Assembly: GCA_943787925.1 (NCBI GenBank) | Contig: CALSOH010000004.1 | Span: 1-58,474 of the forward strand | Direction: 5' to 3' | DNA: 58,474 bases | From: TMED14 sp003507115 | GTDB lineage: Bacteria > Bacteroidota > Bacteroidia > Flavobacteriales > Schleiferiaceae | Shown: positions 43,078 through 51,348 of the stretch, one piece after another | How positions within the stretch are numbered: position 1 is the stretch's first letter | Layout of the letters: each line of letters begins with the position of its first letter | Position numbers and translations under genes: made by a program | The notes under the pieces: generated by a model | Seen by the model: the letters and a program-made list of their open reading frames with translations, nothing else | What the model was told of the DNA's origin: nothing | Database searches by the model: none

Positions 43078-44457
43078 ATGAAAAAATCGCTTTCTCTTTT
43101 CGCCCTAAGTTTCTTAGCCATCGGCGCACAAGCCCAAACGGCAGAAGATGCCGCCTTCGTCAAAGGGTTGTACCAGCAAGCCTTGGGAGAACAACAAGGA
43201 TACCGCTGGCTGGCCAATCTGTGTTCGGAAGCGGGTCCGCGCTTAGCCGGATCTGAAGGGGATGCCAAAGGCGTGAAATGGGCGGTTGAAACCCTCGACA
43301 CCCTGGGTTTTGACCGCGTATTTACCCAACCTGTGGATGTGCGCCATTGGGCGCGCGGCGTAGAAACCGCGGAATGCCTCCAAGGCAAAACCAAGCGCCC
43401 CCTGCGCGTGACGGCTCTGGGTGGTTCTGTGGGCACACCTGGTGGCGACAAGGGCCCCGGCGTCACCGCCAAAGTCATTGAAATTGTAGGCCGCGAAGAC
43501 CTCGCCGCCAAAGGCCACCTTCTGGCGGGCAACATCGTCTTTTACAACGAGCCCATGGACCCCTGGTTGATCAACACCGGGTCTTCCTACGGCAAGGCAG
43601 GCTGGCAGCGCTGGGGAGGCGCCTCCGAAGCGGCCAAATACGGAGCGCTAGGGGTGTTGGTCCGCAGCTTGACCCACCGAAACGACGACTTCCCCCATAC
43701 CGGCGCCATGGCCTACGAAGAGGGCGTGACCAAAATTCCCGCGGCCGGCATCAGCACCAACGACGCCAACTGGCTCAGTGCCGAACTCAAAAAGAACCCC
43801 AACCTCCAAGTGCATTACACCTTGGGCTGCCACGAAGTGGGCCGTGCCATGTCCGCCAACGTCATCGCCGAATGGAAGGGCAGCGAGTTCCCCGACCAAG
43901 TCATGCTGGTAGGCGGCCATTTGGATTCCTGGGACCTCGGTACGGGCGCCCAAGACGACGGTGCGGGCGTAGTCCATTCCATGCAGGCCTTGTGGCTCTT
44001 AAAGCAGGCCGGCTATCAGCCCCGCCACACGATGCGCATCGTACTGTTTGCCAATGAAGAATTTGGCCTCGAGGGTGCACGCGACTATGCCGCCACGGGC
44101 TTAGAATCGGGCCGAACGCATATCGCCGGCGTCGAGTCCGACGGAGGGTCTGGTGCCCCCCGCGGATTTAGCCTACCCGGCTTTTTCCACGAGGAACATC
44201 CCGAAATCATCGAAGCTCTAAACACGCTGCTCTCCCCCTACGGCTGCCGCGAATGGACCCAAGGGGGTTCCGGCGCGGACGTGGGTCAAATCACCGACGA
44301 AGGAGCCATCCTCATGGGCTACCGTGGCGACAGCCAGCGCTATTTTGACTACCACCACACGGCACAAGACAACATTGAATCCGTCCACCCTAGGGAGCTT
44401 GAATTGGGCTCCGCGTCGATGGCGGCGTTGATGTACTATTTGGATAAAAGTTTGTAG
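43078..44457 (+). CDS. M28 family peptidase (carboxypeptidase Q-like), secreted
   Basis: A 459-residue exported zinc peptidase from ATG 43078, which begins a signal peptide (MKKSLSLFALSFLAIGAQAQ). A PA-like inserted domain lies around 110-250. Zinc ligands and catalytic acids are visible: GGHLDSWDLGTGAQDDGAGV (His and Asp near 280-292), NEEFGLEGARDYA (Glu pair near 325), and YFDYHHTAQDNIESV (last His near 430). This is the plasma glutamate carboxypeptidase group. No type IX C-terminal domain, so it is probably periplasmic. Its TAG stop opens the second repeat element. Confidence 0.92.
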   Translation: MKKSLSLFALSFLAIGAQAQTAEDAAFVKGLYQQALGEQQGYRWLANLCSEAGPRLAGSEGDAKGVKWAVETLDTLGFDRVFTQPVDVRHWARGVETAECLQGKTKRPLRVTALGGSVGTPGGDKGPGVTAKVIEIVGREDLAAKGHLLAGNIVFYNEPMDPWLINTGSSYGKAGWQRWGGASEAAKYGALGVLVRSLTHRNDDFPHTGAMAYEEGVTKIPAAGISTNDANWLSAELKKNPNLQVHYTLGCHEVGRAMSANVIAEWKGSEFPDQVMLVGGHLDSWDLGTGAQDDGAGVVHSMQALWLLKQAGYQPRHTMRIVLFANEEFGLEGARDYAATGLESGRTHIAGVESDGGSGAPRGFSLPGFFHEEHPEIIEALNTLLSPYGCREWTQGGSGADVGQITDEGAILMGYRGDSQRYFDYHHTAQDNIESVHPRELELGSASMAALMYYLDKSL

Positions 44458-44790
44458 CGCGCTAGCGCGCCTCGGCGCTGCGCCCTGTAGCTAGAGGCTA
44501 GAGGCTGGCTCGGGCTGCGCCCTGAGGCTAGAGGCTAGGGGCTAGAGGCTCGCGCTTCGCGCTGTAGCCTTTTCGCTTAAACGTTTCAGTCTCTTTTCCT
44601 CTCAAACTGTGGTGTGGAACTTTGCTGCGCGCCGGGACTTTCCGTTTTTTTGCCAAGCTCAGCCCTCTAGCCCTCTAGCCCTCTAGCCCTCAGCCCTCAG
44701 CCCTCAAGCCCTCAAGCCCTCAAGCCCTCAAGCCCTCAAGCCCTCAAGCCCTCAAGCCCTCAAGCCCTCAAGCCCTCAAGCCCCAAAACC
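44455..44790. repeat. Convergent-junction repeat element, copy 2 (inverted)
   Basis: The gap between the facing M28 peptidase (+) and ABC ATPase (-) genes holds the same element as 5641-5923, in reverse orientation. From left: an arm with repeats of ctagagg (44490-44560), a GC hairpin cgcgcttcgcg, the core (44564-44660) and a right arm with the octamer array (44660-44784). Words cagcccgagc and the core blocks are shared with copy 1. As in copy 1, the element reaches both stop codons; here it even supplies the last codons of the ABC gene. Confidence 0.85.
44660..44784 (-). repeat. Tandem array of 7- and 8-bp units (cagccct, ctagccct, caagccct)
   Basis: From left: one cagccct, three ctagccct, two cagccct, nine caagccct and one variant caagcccc. 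ctagccct is the reverse complement of the copy 1 unit. In the caagccct block, TAG on the minus strand has become TGA (cttgaggg), so the minus strand still has a stop in every unit, while the plus strand has lost its stops. The array overlaps the 3' end of the ABC gene. Confidence 0.95.
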
Positions 44791-46244
44791 ACCGTCCGAT
44801 CGCTCATGTAGCGCACCACGCGCTCATCGTGGGAGATAAATAGGTAGCTAAATTGAAAGCGGTCTTTGAGGTCGTTCAGGACATTGAGCACCTGTGCCTG
44901 GACACTCACGTCGAGGGCTGCCACCGATTCATCACAGATGATGACCCGCGGATCGACGGCAAGGGTTCGAGCGATGCCAATGCGCTGGCGTTGTCCGCCG
45001 CTAAATTCATGCGGGTATTTGGTGTAGGCCTCCTCGGGATCGGGCAAACCGACGGCTTCGAGTAATGACAAGACCTTGCCGCGTTGTTCGGCGGCGGTTC
45101 CCCATAAACGATGTACGTGCATGGCCTCTAAGATGGCCTCGCCGATGCGCATACGGGGCGACAGGCTGGAAAATGGATCCTGAAAGATGTACTGAATTTC
45201 ACGCGCCATGGCTTGGCGGCCGGCCCGGTCCAATCCATCGATTCGTTGACCTCGATAGCGAATTTCGCCGGCATCGGGCTGGGTCAAATGCACGAGGCAA
45301 CGGGCAATCGTGGATTTTCCACTTCCGGATGCGCCAACGAGGCCAAGCGTTTCCCCTTCATGCAGGATGAGGTCCAAATCCGAGAGGATGGCCTTTCCGC
45401 CAAAGGATTTGGACAAGCCCACCACTTCCAAAATAGGCGCTCCCCCCGAATAGGTGGGACGCTCCTCGGCGCTCACGGGACGCCCGTCCATAAAGTCCTG
45501 AACAGTGGGCAGGCGCAAGGGCTTTCGGTCCTTGGGTGGGCGCGAGGCCAACAATCCTTGCGTGTAAGGATGAGTAGGCGCTTGAATTACTTGGGCGACG
45601 GGGCCCTGTTCCACGCACTCGCCATTTCGAAGCACATACAGGTGGTCTGCCACGGCTTGGACCGCATCCAGGTCGTGGGAAATAAAGAGCATGGAAAACC
45701 CCTCGGCTTTTTGGAGCTGCCGAAGCAAGGCCAAAATCTCATGCGCTACCGTGTGGTCAAGCGCAGTGGTGGGCTCGTCCGCAATCAAAACGTCGGGATC
45801 TTGGGCCATCGCCATGGCAATCATCACGCGCTGGCGTTGGCCCCCGCTCATTTGATGGGGGTATTTACGGTAGGACAATTCGGGTTCAGGAAGCTGCACG
45901 CGCTGCATCCACTCCAAGGCATATGCCTGGGCGTCTTCGGGCGATTTGCCTCGAGCCTGTGCTGCTTCCGCGATTTGAGCCCCAACCCGCATCGTAGGAT
46001 TCAAGGCCGTCATGGGTTCTTGAAAGACCATCGCGCGGCGAAGGCGATGCAATTCGGACAACCCTTCGCCTGAGACGTGAAGTCCAGGGGGCAATAAATT
46101 CATGATGGCCAGCGCGGTGAGCGACTTGCCCGAGCCGGATTCCCCAACAAGGGCCGAACATTGGCCAGGGATGAGCTCCAACGAAAGTCCGTGAAGCAAG
46201 GGCCGCTGGGCGGTCGCAATGCGCAGTCCCCGCAGTGCGTTCAT
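44760..46244 (-). CDS. ABC transporter ATPase with two nucleotide-binding domains (peptide/nickel type)
   Basis: A 494-residue fusion of DppD- and DppF-like ATPases. Domain 1 (about 1-235): Walker A GESGSGKSLTALA, signature SGGQRQRVMIAMA, Walker B DVLIADEPTTALD. Domain 2 (about 265-490): Walker A GASGSGKSTIARC, signature SGGQRQRIGIARTL, Walker B VIICDESVAALD. This is the usual ATPase of oligopeptide or glutathione importers, but no permease or binding protein is in the window. The last seven residues GLEGLRA are encoded by the octamer array. Start follows directly on the stop of... its upstream neighbour, the serine hydrolase, with no gap. Confidence 0.92.
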   Translation of the reverse strand: MNALRGLRIATAQRPLLHGLSLELIPGQCSALVGESGSGKSLTALAIMNLLPPGLHVSGEGLSELHRLRRAMVFQEPMTALNPTMRVGAQIAEAAQARGKSPEDAQAYALEWMQRVQLPEPELSYRKYPHQMSGGQRQRVMIAMAMAQDPDVLIADEPTTALDHTVAHEILALLRQLQKAEGFSMLFISHDLDAVQAVADHLYVLRNGECVEQGPVAQVIQAPTHPYTQGLLASRPPKDRKPLRLPTVQDFMDGRPVSAEERPTYSGGAPILEVVGLSKSFGGKAILSDLDLILHEGETLGLVGASGSGKSTIARCLVHLTQPDAGEIRYRGQRIDGLDRAGRQAMAREIQYIFQDPFSSLSPRMRIGEAILEAMHVHRLWGTAAEQRGKVLSLLEAVGLPDPEEAYTKYPHEFSGGQRQRIGIARTLAVDPRVIICDESVAALDVSVQAQVLNVLNDLKDRFQFSYLFISHDERVVRYMSDRTVVLGLEGLRA

Positions 46245-47513
46245 TTAAAGATCACTTTGGTCTCCAGCAGGAGGAAGAGGCAAGGCATCCGATTCTCCTG
46301 TGACGATAGGAGCTTCTTCTAAGGCGTCCTTAGGTGCCTCGCTTGAAGCGGTGGCCGGTAGCCGGCGAAAATCGCGTTGGACATATTCGGTGACGGCCTG
46401 CATAAAGGAAGAGGGTAGGCCGTTTTCGCGGTCACCGCTTCCTTCTTGGTGGCCGGTGCGCACCAAAATCATATTTCGGTCGGGAATCGCGACAATCCAT
46501 TGGCCCAAATGCCCACGGTATGCAATAAATGGCACATCGGACTCCCAGAGCGCTCCCTCCGGAGCACGGACAGAGCCCAGCCAAAAACTGTAGCCGTAAT
46601 ACGCTTCCAGCACGGGAGTGGTGGCCGTATGCAAGAAGGTGCTGTCGACCAGCACGCGGCCGTTCCATCGGCCGTGCTGCAAGAGGAGTTTGCCGAGCCG
46701 GCCATAATCGCGTGCTGTCGCATTGAAGCAGCAGTATGTGAGGGCATTGCCGGCATCATCTTGGTGCCAGAAGGCGTCGGAGGTGGCCCCCATGGGCCCC
46801 CAAAGTTTGGCCGAGGCATAGGTATTGATTTTCATACCTGTCGCGGCCTCTAAGCAAAACCCCAGCAGGGCGGTCGCGCCGGATTGGTATTCGTAGCGCT
46901 TGCCCACCTCTGAACCGATCGCACAGGAGGTGGTGGTGGCGAAGACATCTTTTCCAAAGTAGGCCTTTGCCGTGATGCCAAAGGGGTTGTAGTAGTTTTC
47001 CTCCCAGTCCATATCCGCGGTCATGGCGCTCAAATGCCCCAGAGTGAGGGAAGCGGCTCCCGGGCCCTGAAGCATAGGGAGGTAATCCATAGCCTTGGCC
47101 TCCCAGCTGGGAATTTTCCCCTCTTGGATGGCGATTTGGACGAGCATCGTGACGATGCTTTTGGCCATCGAAAAGGAATTGGTTTTGGAGTCTGGGCTCA
47201 CCTTGCTGTCGTAATCTTCGTAGCGAAGGGTATCGTTCACAAAGACCAAAAAGGCTCCGGTCTCGATGTCGTTGAGCATCGTCTGCAGCGCATCACTCGG
47301 GCCATAGCTCAGATCCAAGGCCACGGGCCAAGGCTGCGGGTCTGGCGCCACCACGGGAGCTTGAGCAAAGGATTCGCCGTCAAAAATATTGCTGGTGGTA
47401 TGCCCTTGCAGGTAGGTGGCATACACGCCCTTAAACAAGTAACTGTACCAGGAGGCTTGGATCAACAAAAAGACCAAGGCCACGGCCACCAGGGTTTGGA
47501 CGATGCGTTTCAT
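46245..47513 (-). CDS. Serine hydrolase (class C beta-lactamase fold), membrane-anchored
   Basis: A 422-residue protein from ATG 47511-47513 with an uncleaved-looking N-terminal membrane helix (IVQTLVAVALVFLLIQASW). The beta-lactamase-fold serine site is SMAKSIVTML near residue 155 (SxxK), followed by YEYQSGATALLGF (the YxN/YxS position) and a C-terminal HLGQWIVAIPDRNM region with the third motif. These proteins are peptidases or esterases of the PBP4*/EstB kind; no beta-lactam resistance is implied. The proline/acid-rich tail (EEAPIVTGESDALPLPPAG) is unusual. Its stop abuts the ABC ATPase start. Confidence 0.85.
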   Translation of the reverse strand: MKRIVQTLVAVALVFLLIQASWYSYLFKGVYATYLQGHTTSNIFDGESFAQAPVVAPDPQPWPVALDLSYGPSDALQTMLNDIETGAFLVFVNDTLRYEDYDSKVSPDSKTNSFSMAKSIVTMLVQIAIQEGKIPSWEAKAMDYLPMLQGPGAASLTLGHLSAMTADMDWEENYYNPFGITAKAYFGKDVFATTTSCAIGSEVGKRYEYQSGATALLGFCLEAATGMKINTYASAKLWGPMGATSDAFWHQDDAGNALTYCCFNATARDYGRLGKLLLQHGRWNGRVLVDSTFLHTATTPVLEAYYGYSFWLGSVRAPEGALWESDVPFIAYRGHLGQWIVAIPDRNMILVRTGHQEGSGDRENGLPSSFMQAVTEYVQRDFRRLPATASSEAPKDALEEAPIVTGESDALPLPPAGDQSDL

Positions 47514-47550
47514 GGGGAAAAGGTAGGGAATTGCGCGAGTTCTTTTGCGC

Positions 47551-48315
47551 TCAGCGCACCGAAGGCCCAGGCTGCAAGGCCTCCCACGGGGTTTCCGCCA
47601 GGGTGATTCCAAAGCGTGAAGCAAAATGGCGCTGCACCTTGCCCTTGAGTTCGGCCTCATCAATGGGGTGGCCGACCTCCAAATGCAGAGAGGTGACGGC
47701 TTTGTCCGTGATGCCACAGGGTACAATGTATTGGAAGTATTTCAGGTCGGTGTTGACATTCAAGGCCCAGCCATGCATGGTGACCCAGCGGCTGGCGCGA
47801 ACACCCATGGCGCAGATCTTCCGGGCAAAGGGCGTTCCTACATCGAGCCATACCCCCGTCTCGCCTGGACTCCGGTCTCCCGCTAGTCCAAATTCGGCCA
47901 AGGTGTCGATGATGACGTCTTCCAAGGTCCGCAAATAGCGGTGGATATCCGTGTAATAATGGTCTAAGTCCAAAATCGGATAGCCCACGAGCTGCCCCGG
48001 TCCGTGGTAAGTGATGTCCCCGCCGCGGTTGATTTTGAAAAACTCAATGCCCAACTCCTGCAACTGCGTTTCGTTGGCCAACAAATTGGCATAGTCTCCG
48101 CTTTTCCCCAAGGTATATACGTGGGGGTGTTCGACAAAGAGCAGCGTGTCTTCCGTGGGAACCTGCTCTGACTCTGGCCGGCTTCGATTCGCCGATTTGC
48201 GCCCGATGGTTTCGGAAAAAAGGACTTCCTGAAAATCCCACGCCCGCTGGTATGACCAACGACCCAAGTCCGCAAAACGGACCCTGCGAGGGGGATGGGG
48301 GGGCGATTGTTCCAT
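47551..48315 (-). CDS. lipB: Octanoyl-[ACP]:protein N-octanoyltransferase
   Basis: A 254-residue enzyme that attaches octanoate from ACP to lipoyl domains. Marks: LLFVEHPHVYTLGKSGDYANLL (near residue 65), NRGGDITYHGPGQLVGYPI (near 95), the Lys/Cys acyl-transfer pair in ARKICAMGVRASRWVTMHG (near 165) and IVPCGITDKAVTSL (near 195). Start at ATG 48313-48315; a longer reading overlaps the GNAT gene. A TATTTTTG element lies 40 bp upstream. Confidence 0.94.
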   Translation of the reverse strand: MEQSPPHPPRRVRFADLGRWSYQRAWDFQEVLFSETIGRKSANRSRPESEQVPTEDTLLFVEHPHVYTLGKSGDYANLLANETQLQELGIEFFKINRGGDITYHGPGQLVGYPILDLDHYYTDIHRYLRTLEDVIIDTLAEFGLAGDRSPGETGVWLDVGTPFARKICAMGVRASRWVTMHGWALNVNTDLKYFQYIVPCGITDKAVTSLHLEVGHPIDEAELKGKVQRHFASRFGITLAETPWEALQPGPSVR

Positions 48316-48355
48316 GGGATCAGGGAGGGCGAAACGCCCGGTTTTTTCTCTCCGC

Positions 48356-48363
48356 CAAAAATA
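48356..48363 (-). promoter_or_regulatory. -7 promoter element TATTTTTG for lipB
   Basis: TAnnTTTG match on the minus strand in the short gap between lipB and the divergent GNAT gene. Confidence 0.5.
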
Positions 48364-48379
48364 CGACATTGGTCCCCGT

Positions 48380-48829
48380 ATGACCGGACCCCACATTTCC
48401 TCTTTTGATGCCCTGACGCTTCCCACCGCCTATGGCATTTTGGCGCTCCGCGCGGAAGTGTTTGTAGTGGAGCAAGACTGCCCCTACCAAGACCTCGACG
48501 GCAAGGACGCCGATTGCCTCCATCTGTGGTACCAGGAAGGGGAGGACATCCTCGCCTATGCCCGCTTGCTGCCTCCTGGCCTTTCGTATCCCGAGGCGGG
48601 CATTGGACGGGTGGTCACCTCCTCAACCCATCGCCGAACAGGCCTGGGGAAGGTCTTGATGGCCGAGGCCATTGCCCGCACTCGTAAGGAATGGCCAAAC
48701 CAAGACATCGTGATCATGGCCCAAAGCTATTTGGTAGACTTTTATCAGGCCTTCGGGTTTGTGGTGGAGCGAGCGGAATTCCTCGAAGACGGCATCCCGC
48801 ATCGCTGGATGCGCTTATTCTCCGCCTAG
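48380..48829 (+). CDS. GNAT family N-acetyltransferase (ElaA-like)
   Basis: A 149-residue protein from ATG 48380 (MTGPHISSFDALTLPTAYG). Features of the ElaA subgroup: ILALRAEVFVVEQDCPYQDLDGKDADCLHL near residue 18 (first half), the acetyl-CoA-binding motif A IGRVVTSSTHRRTGLGKVLM near 75, and YLVDFYQAFGFVVERAEFLEDGIPH at the end. The substrate of ElaA is unknown. Convergent with paaE with 4 bp between stop codons. Confidence 0.9.
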   Translation: MTGPHISSFDALTLPTAYGILALRAEVFVVEQDCPYQDLDGKDADCLHLWYQEGEDILAYARLLPPGLSYPEAGIGRVVTSSTHRRTGLGKVLMAEAIARTRKEWPNQDIVIMAQSYLVDFYQAFGFVVERAEFLEDGIPHRWMRLFSA

Positions 48830-48833
48830 CCTA

Positions 48834-49970
48834 TTATTCGTCGTAGCTGATGCGCACCCGCTCTGAACGCGGCATGGTTTGGCAGGTCAACACATAGCCT
48901 TCTTCGACTTCCTGGTCGGTCAGCGAGTAGTTCATGGCCATTTCCACGTCTCCCTCCAGCACTTTGGCGCGGCAGGTACAGCAGACGGCTCCTTTGCAGG
49001 CATAGGGCACATCGGCCCCGGCATCCAAGGCCGCATCGAGCACAAAGTCTTTCGGACCCTGGTGGAAATGGGTCTCTTCCCCATCGAGAATGACCGTCAC
49101 ATAGGACTCGGCACTCGCGCTGCTCGCCTTTGTTGTGGCGGGAGTGGCGGCAGGGGTGGCGGCCGTGAATAGTTCGAAGTGAATGTTTGATTTGGCAACC
49201 CCGGCGGCGGTGAGGGCGGAGGTCACACCATGAATCATGTCCTCGGGACCACAGAGAAAATGGCCTGCGGCGTCTTTGACTCCAGGGATGTGTTCGGCCA
49301 GCTTGGCGGCGCGGGCTTCGTCAATGCGGCCGTGAAGCAAATCATTGCCTTGGTCTTCCCGACTGAGCACATGGTGGACTTCCAGACGGCCCATGTATTG
49401 GTCCTTGAGGTCCTCCAATTCCGACTTGAAGATGATGGAGTGGGTTTTTCGATTGCCGTAGAAGAGGATGAATTTGGCCTTTGGGGCACGCTCCAAAAGG
49501 GTTTTCAAAATGGACATGACGGGCGTTATGCCGGATCCGGCAGCGAAGCCCACATAGGTCTGCTCGTTGGAGGGGTCGATCTCCAAGGCAAACTGTCCAT
49601 TGGGGGGCATGATTTCCAAGGTGTCTCCCTCCTTTAATTCCGTGTTGGCCCAGGTGGAAAAGACGCCCTTGTCGACTTGCTTGATGGCCACGCGCAATTC
49701 TCCGGAAAGCGGATTGCTGCATAGCGAATAGGAACGGCGCACCTCGGCACCCTGAATCTGCGTTTTAAGGGTCAAATACTGGCCGGGAACGAAGGAAAAT
49801 GTCTCGGGATGGGGAATTTCCAACGCCACACTCACACAATCGGCCGTTTCGCGGCGCACTTCGAGCACTCTGCTGGAGTAAAAAGTGGGTTTAATTCCTT
49901 TCTGAGCGGCTTTGGTAGTGAGCAGTCCAGGAAGGGATTCGGCGTTCTTTTTCTTAAAAAATCCCAACAT
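48834..49970 (-). CDS. paaE: Phenylacetyl-CoA 1,2-epoxidase reductase subunit
   Basis: A 378-residue NADPH-dependent reductase that feeds electrons to the PaaABC oxygenase. I start at ATG 49968-49970 (MLGFFKKKNAESLPG). Parts in order: FAD domain (about 30-130; VPGQYLTLKT, RRSYSLCSNP), NAD(P) domain (about 135-260; FAAGSGITPVMSILKTLL), and a C-terminal plant-type 2Fe-2S ferredoxin domain (about 285-378) with CKGAVCCTCRAKVLEG and the last Cys in VLTCQTMP. It is divergent from paaABCD rather than following paaD, an unusual order. Confidence 0.94.
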   Translation of the reverse strand: MLGFFKKKNAESLPGLLTTKAAQKGIKPTFYSSRVLEVRRETADCVSVALEIPHPETFSFVPGQYLTLKTQIQGAEVRRSYSLCSNPLSGELRVAIKQVDKGVFSTWANTELKEGDTLEIMPPNGQFALEIDPSNEQTYVGFAAGSGITPVMSILKTLLERAPKAKFILFYGNRKTHSIIFKSELEDLKDQYMGRLEVHHVLSREDQGNDLLHGRIDEARAAKLAEHIPGVKDAAGHFLCGPEDMIHGVTSALTAAGVAKSNIHFELFTAATPAATPATTKASSASAESYVTVILDGEETHFHQGPKDFVLDAALDAGADVPYACKGAVCCTCRAKVLEGDVEMAMNYSLTDQEVEEGYVLTCQTMPRSERVRISYDE

Positions 49971-50002
49971 AATCGAGGTGGCTATAATCGTAGATGAATG
50001 AA

Positions 50003-50010
50003 CAAAAGTA
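50003..50010 (-). promoter_or_regulatory. -7 promoter element TACTTTTG for paaE
   Basis: TAnnTTTG match on the minus strand 32 bp before paaE, in the 122-bp divergent gap with paaA. No clear element was found for paaA; taaattgc near 50073 is a weak candidate. Confidence 0.45.
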
Positions 50011-50092
50011 GGCTCAGATGCCTTGTGGAAGAACGCATTCCAACCAACCATAGTTCACCTGGCCGTAAATTGCCCTCAAATTCGCGCAACCC

Positions 50093-51058
50093 ATGGGAGA
50101 AACACATTCCTTAGAAGACTGCTTCCAGGCTTTTGTGGAAGCCGAGAACAAAGTGGAGCCCAAACACTGGATGCCTGATGGCTACCGGAAGACCTTGGTG
50201 CGTCAAATCAGCCAGCACGCGCACTCCGAAATCGTGGGCATGCTGCCGGAAGCGAATTGGATTACCCGCGCTCCGAGCCTCCGTGCGAAACTCATCCTTT
50301 TGGCCAAAGTCCAAGATGAAGCAGGCCACGGCTTATACCTCTATTCGGCGGCCGAGACCTTAGGCACATCCCGCGATCAAATGATTGATGACTTGCATAG
50401 CGGCAAGGCGAAGTACTCTTCCATTTTCAACTACCCCACGCTCACCTGGGCGGACATGGGGGCCATCGGATGGCTCGTCGACGGTGCGGCCATTGCCAAC
50501 CAAGTCATGCTCTGCCGCACGTCTTATGGGCCCTACAGCCGAGCCATGGTGCGCATTTGCAAGGAAGAGAGCTTCCACCAACGTCAAGGCTTTGAGATCA
50601 TGATGCACCTCGCAAAGGGCACTCCGGAACAAAAAGCCATGGCCCAAGACGCCTTAAACCGGTGGTGGTGGCCTTCAATTATGATGTTTGGCCCGTCGGA
50701 TGACCAAAGCCCCAACTCGGCGCAAAGCATGAAGTGGCGGATCAAGCGCAAAAGCAATGATGAGCTGCGCCAAGAGTTTATCGACAAAACCGTTCCCCAA
50801 GCGGAATTCATCGGGCTAACCATGCCAGATCCTGATTTGCGCTGGAACGAAGAAACGGGCCATTATGACTTTGGCACGATCAATTGGACCGAATTTTTCG
50901 ACGTGATTGCCGGCAACGGCCCCTGTAACGCGGAGCGCTTGGCCGCCCGCCAAAAAGCCCACGACGAAGGGGCGTGGGTCCGCGATGCCGCGACCGCCTA
51001 TGCAGCCAAGCAAGCTTCCCGCGTCGCAAGCCGCCCCACGCAAACTCACGCCGCATGA
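50093..51058 (+). CDS. paaA: Phenylacetyl-CoA 1,2-epoxidase catalytic subunit A
   Basis: A 321-residue diiron oxygenase subunit that adds oxygen across the ring of phenylacetyl-CoA. Metal-binding marks: the EAN region near residue 60, KVQDEAGHGLYLYSAAETLG near 75 (ExxH), and ICKEESFHQRQGFEIM near 155 (second ExxH). Substrate-region IKRKSNDELRQEFIDKTVPQAE near 225. Length normal. Stop overlaps the paaB start (ATGA). Confidence 0.96.
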   Translation: MGETHSLEDCFQAFVEAENKVEPKHWMPDGYRKTLVRQISQHAHSEIVGMLPEANWITRAPSLRAKLILLAKVQDEAGHGLYLYSAAETLGTSRDQMIDDLHSGKAKYSSIFNYPTLTWADMGAIGWLVDGAAIANQVMLCRTSYGPYSRAMVRICKEESFHQRQGFEIMMHLAKGTPEQKAMAQDALNRWWWPSIMMFGPSDDQSPNSAQSMKWRIKRKSNDELRQEFIDKTVPQAEFIGLTMPDPDLRWNEETGHYDFGTINWTEFFDVIAGNGPCNAERLAARQKAHDEGAWVRDAATAYAAKQASRVASRPTQTHAA

Positions 51059-51348
51059 GTACCGCCACACATCAATGGCCTCTTTGGGAGGTGTTCGTCC
51101 GCAGTAAGAACGGATTAGCCCACAAACACGCAGGGAGCCTACATGCCCCGGACGCAGAAATGGCCCTCAAAAATGCGCGCGACGTTTATACGCGCCGCAG
51201 CGAAGGCATCTCCATCTGGGTGGTGCCCTCAGCGGCCATCACCGCGTCCTCCCCAGACGAAAAGGATGTCCTCTTCACCCCCTCAGACGACAAAGTATAT
51301 CGCCACCCCACGTTTTACGACATTCCGGATGAAGTGGGACACATGTGA
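51055..51348 (+). CDS. paaB: Phenylacetyl-CoA 1,2-epoxidase subunit B
   Basis: A 97-residue small subunit of the PaaABC(D)E multicomponent oxygenase, complete and typical: WPLWEVFVRSKNGLAHKHAGSL, ALKNARDVYTRRSEGISIWVV, and YRHPTFYDIPDEVGHM at the end. Start ATG 51055 overlaps the paaA stop by four bases. paaC begins 20 bp before its stop in another frame. Confidence 0.96.
   Translation: MSTATHQWPLWEVFVRSKNGLAHKHAGSLHAPDAEMALKNARDVYTRRSEGISIWVVPSAAITASSPDEKDVLFTPSDDKVYRHPTFYDIPDEVGHM

Noticed and set aside
51143..51348. The long reading frame of paaC begins deep inside paaB, suggesting a frame shift between the two.
   Set aside because: Both proteins are complete and typical; an ATG at 51329 gives a normal paaC start with a 20-bp overlap.
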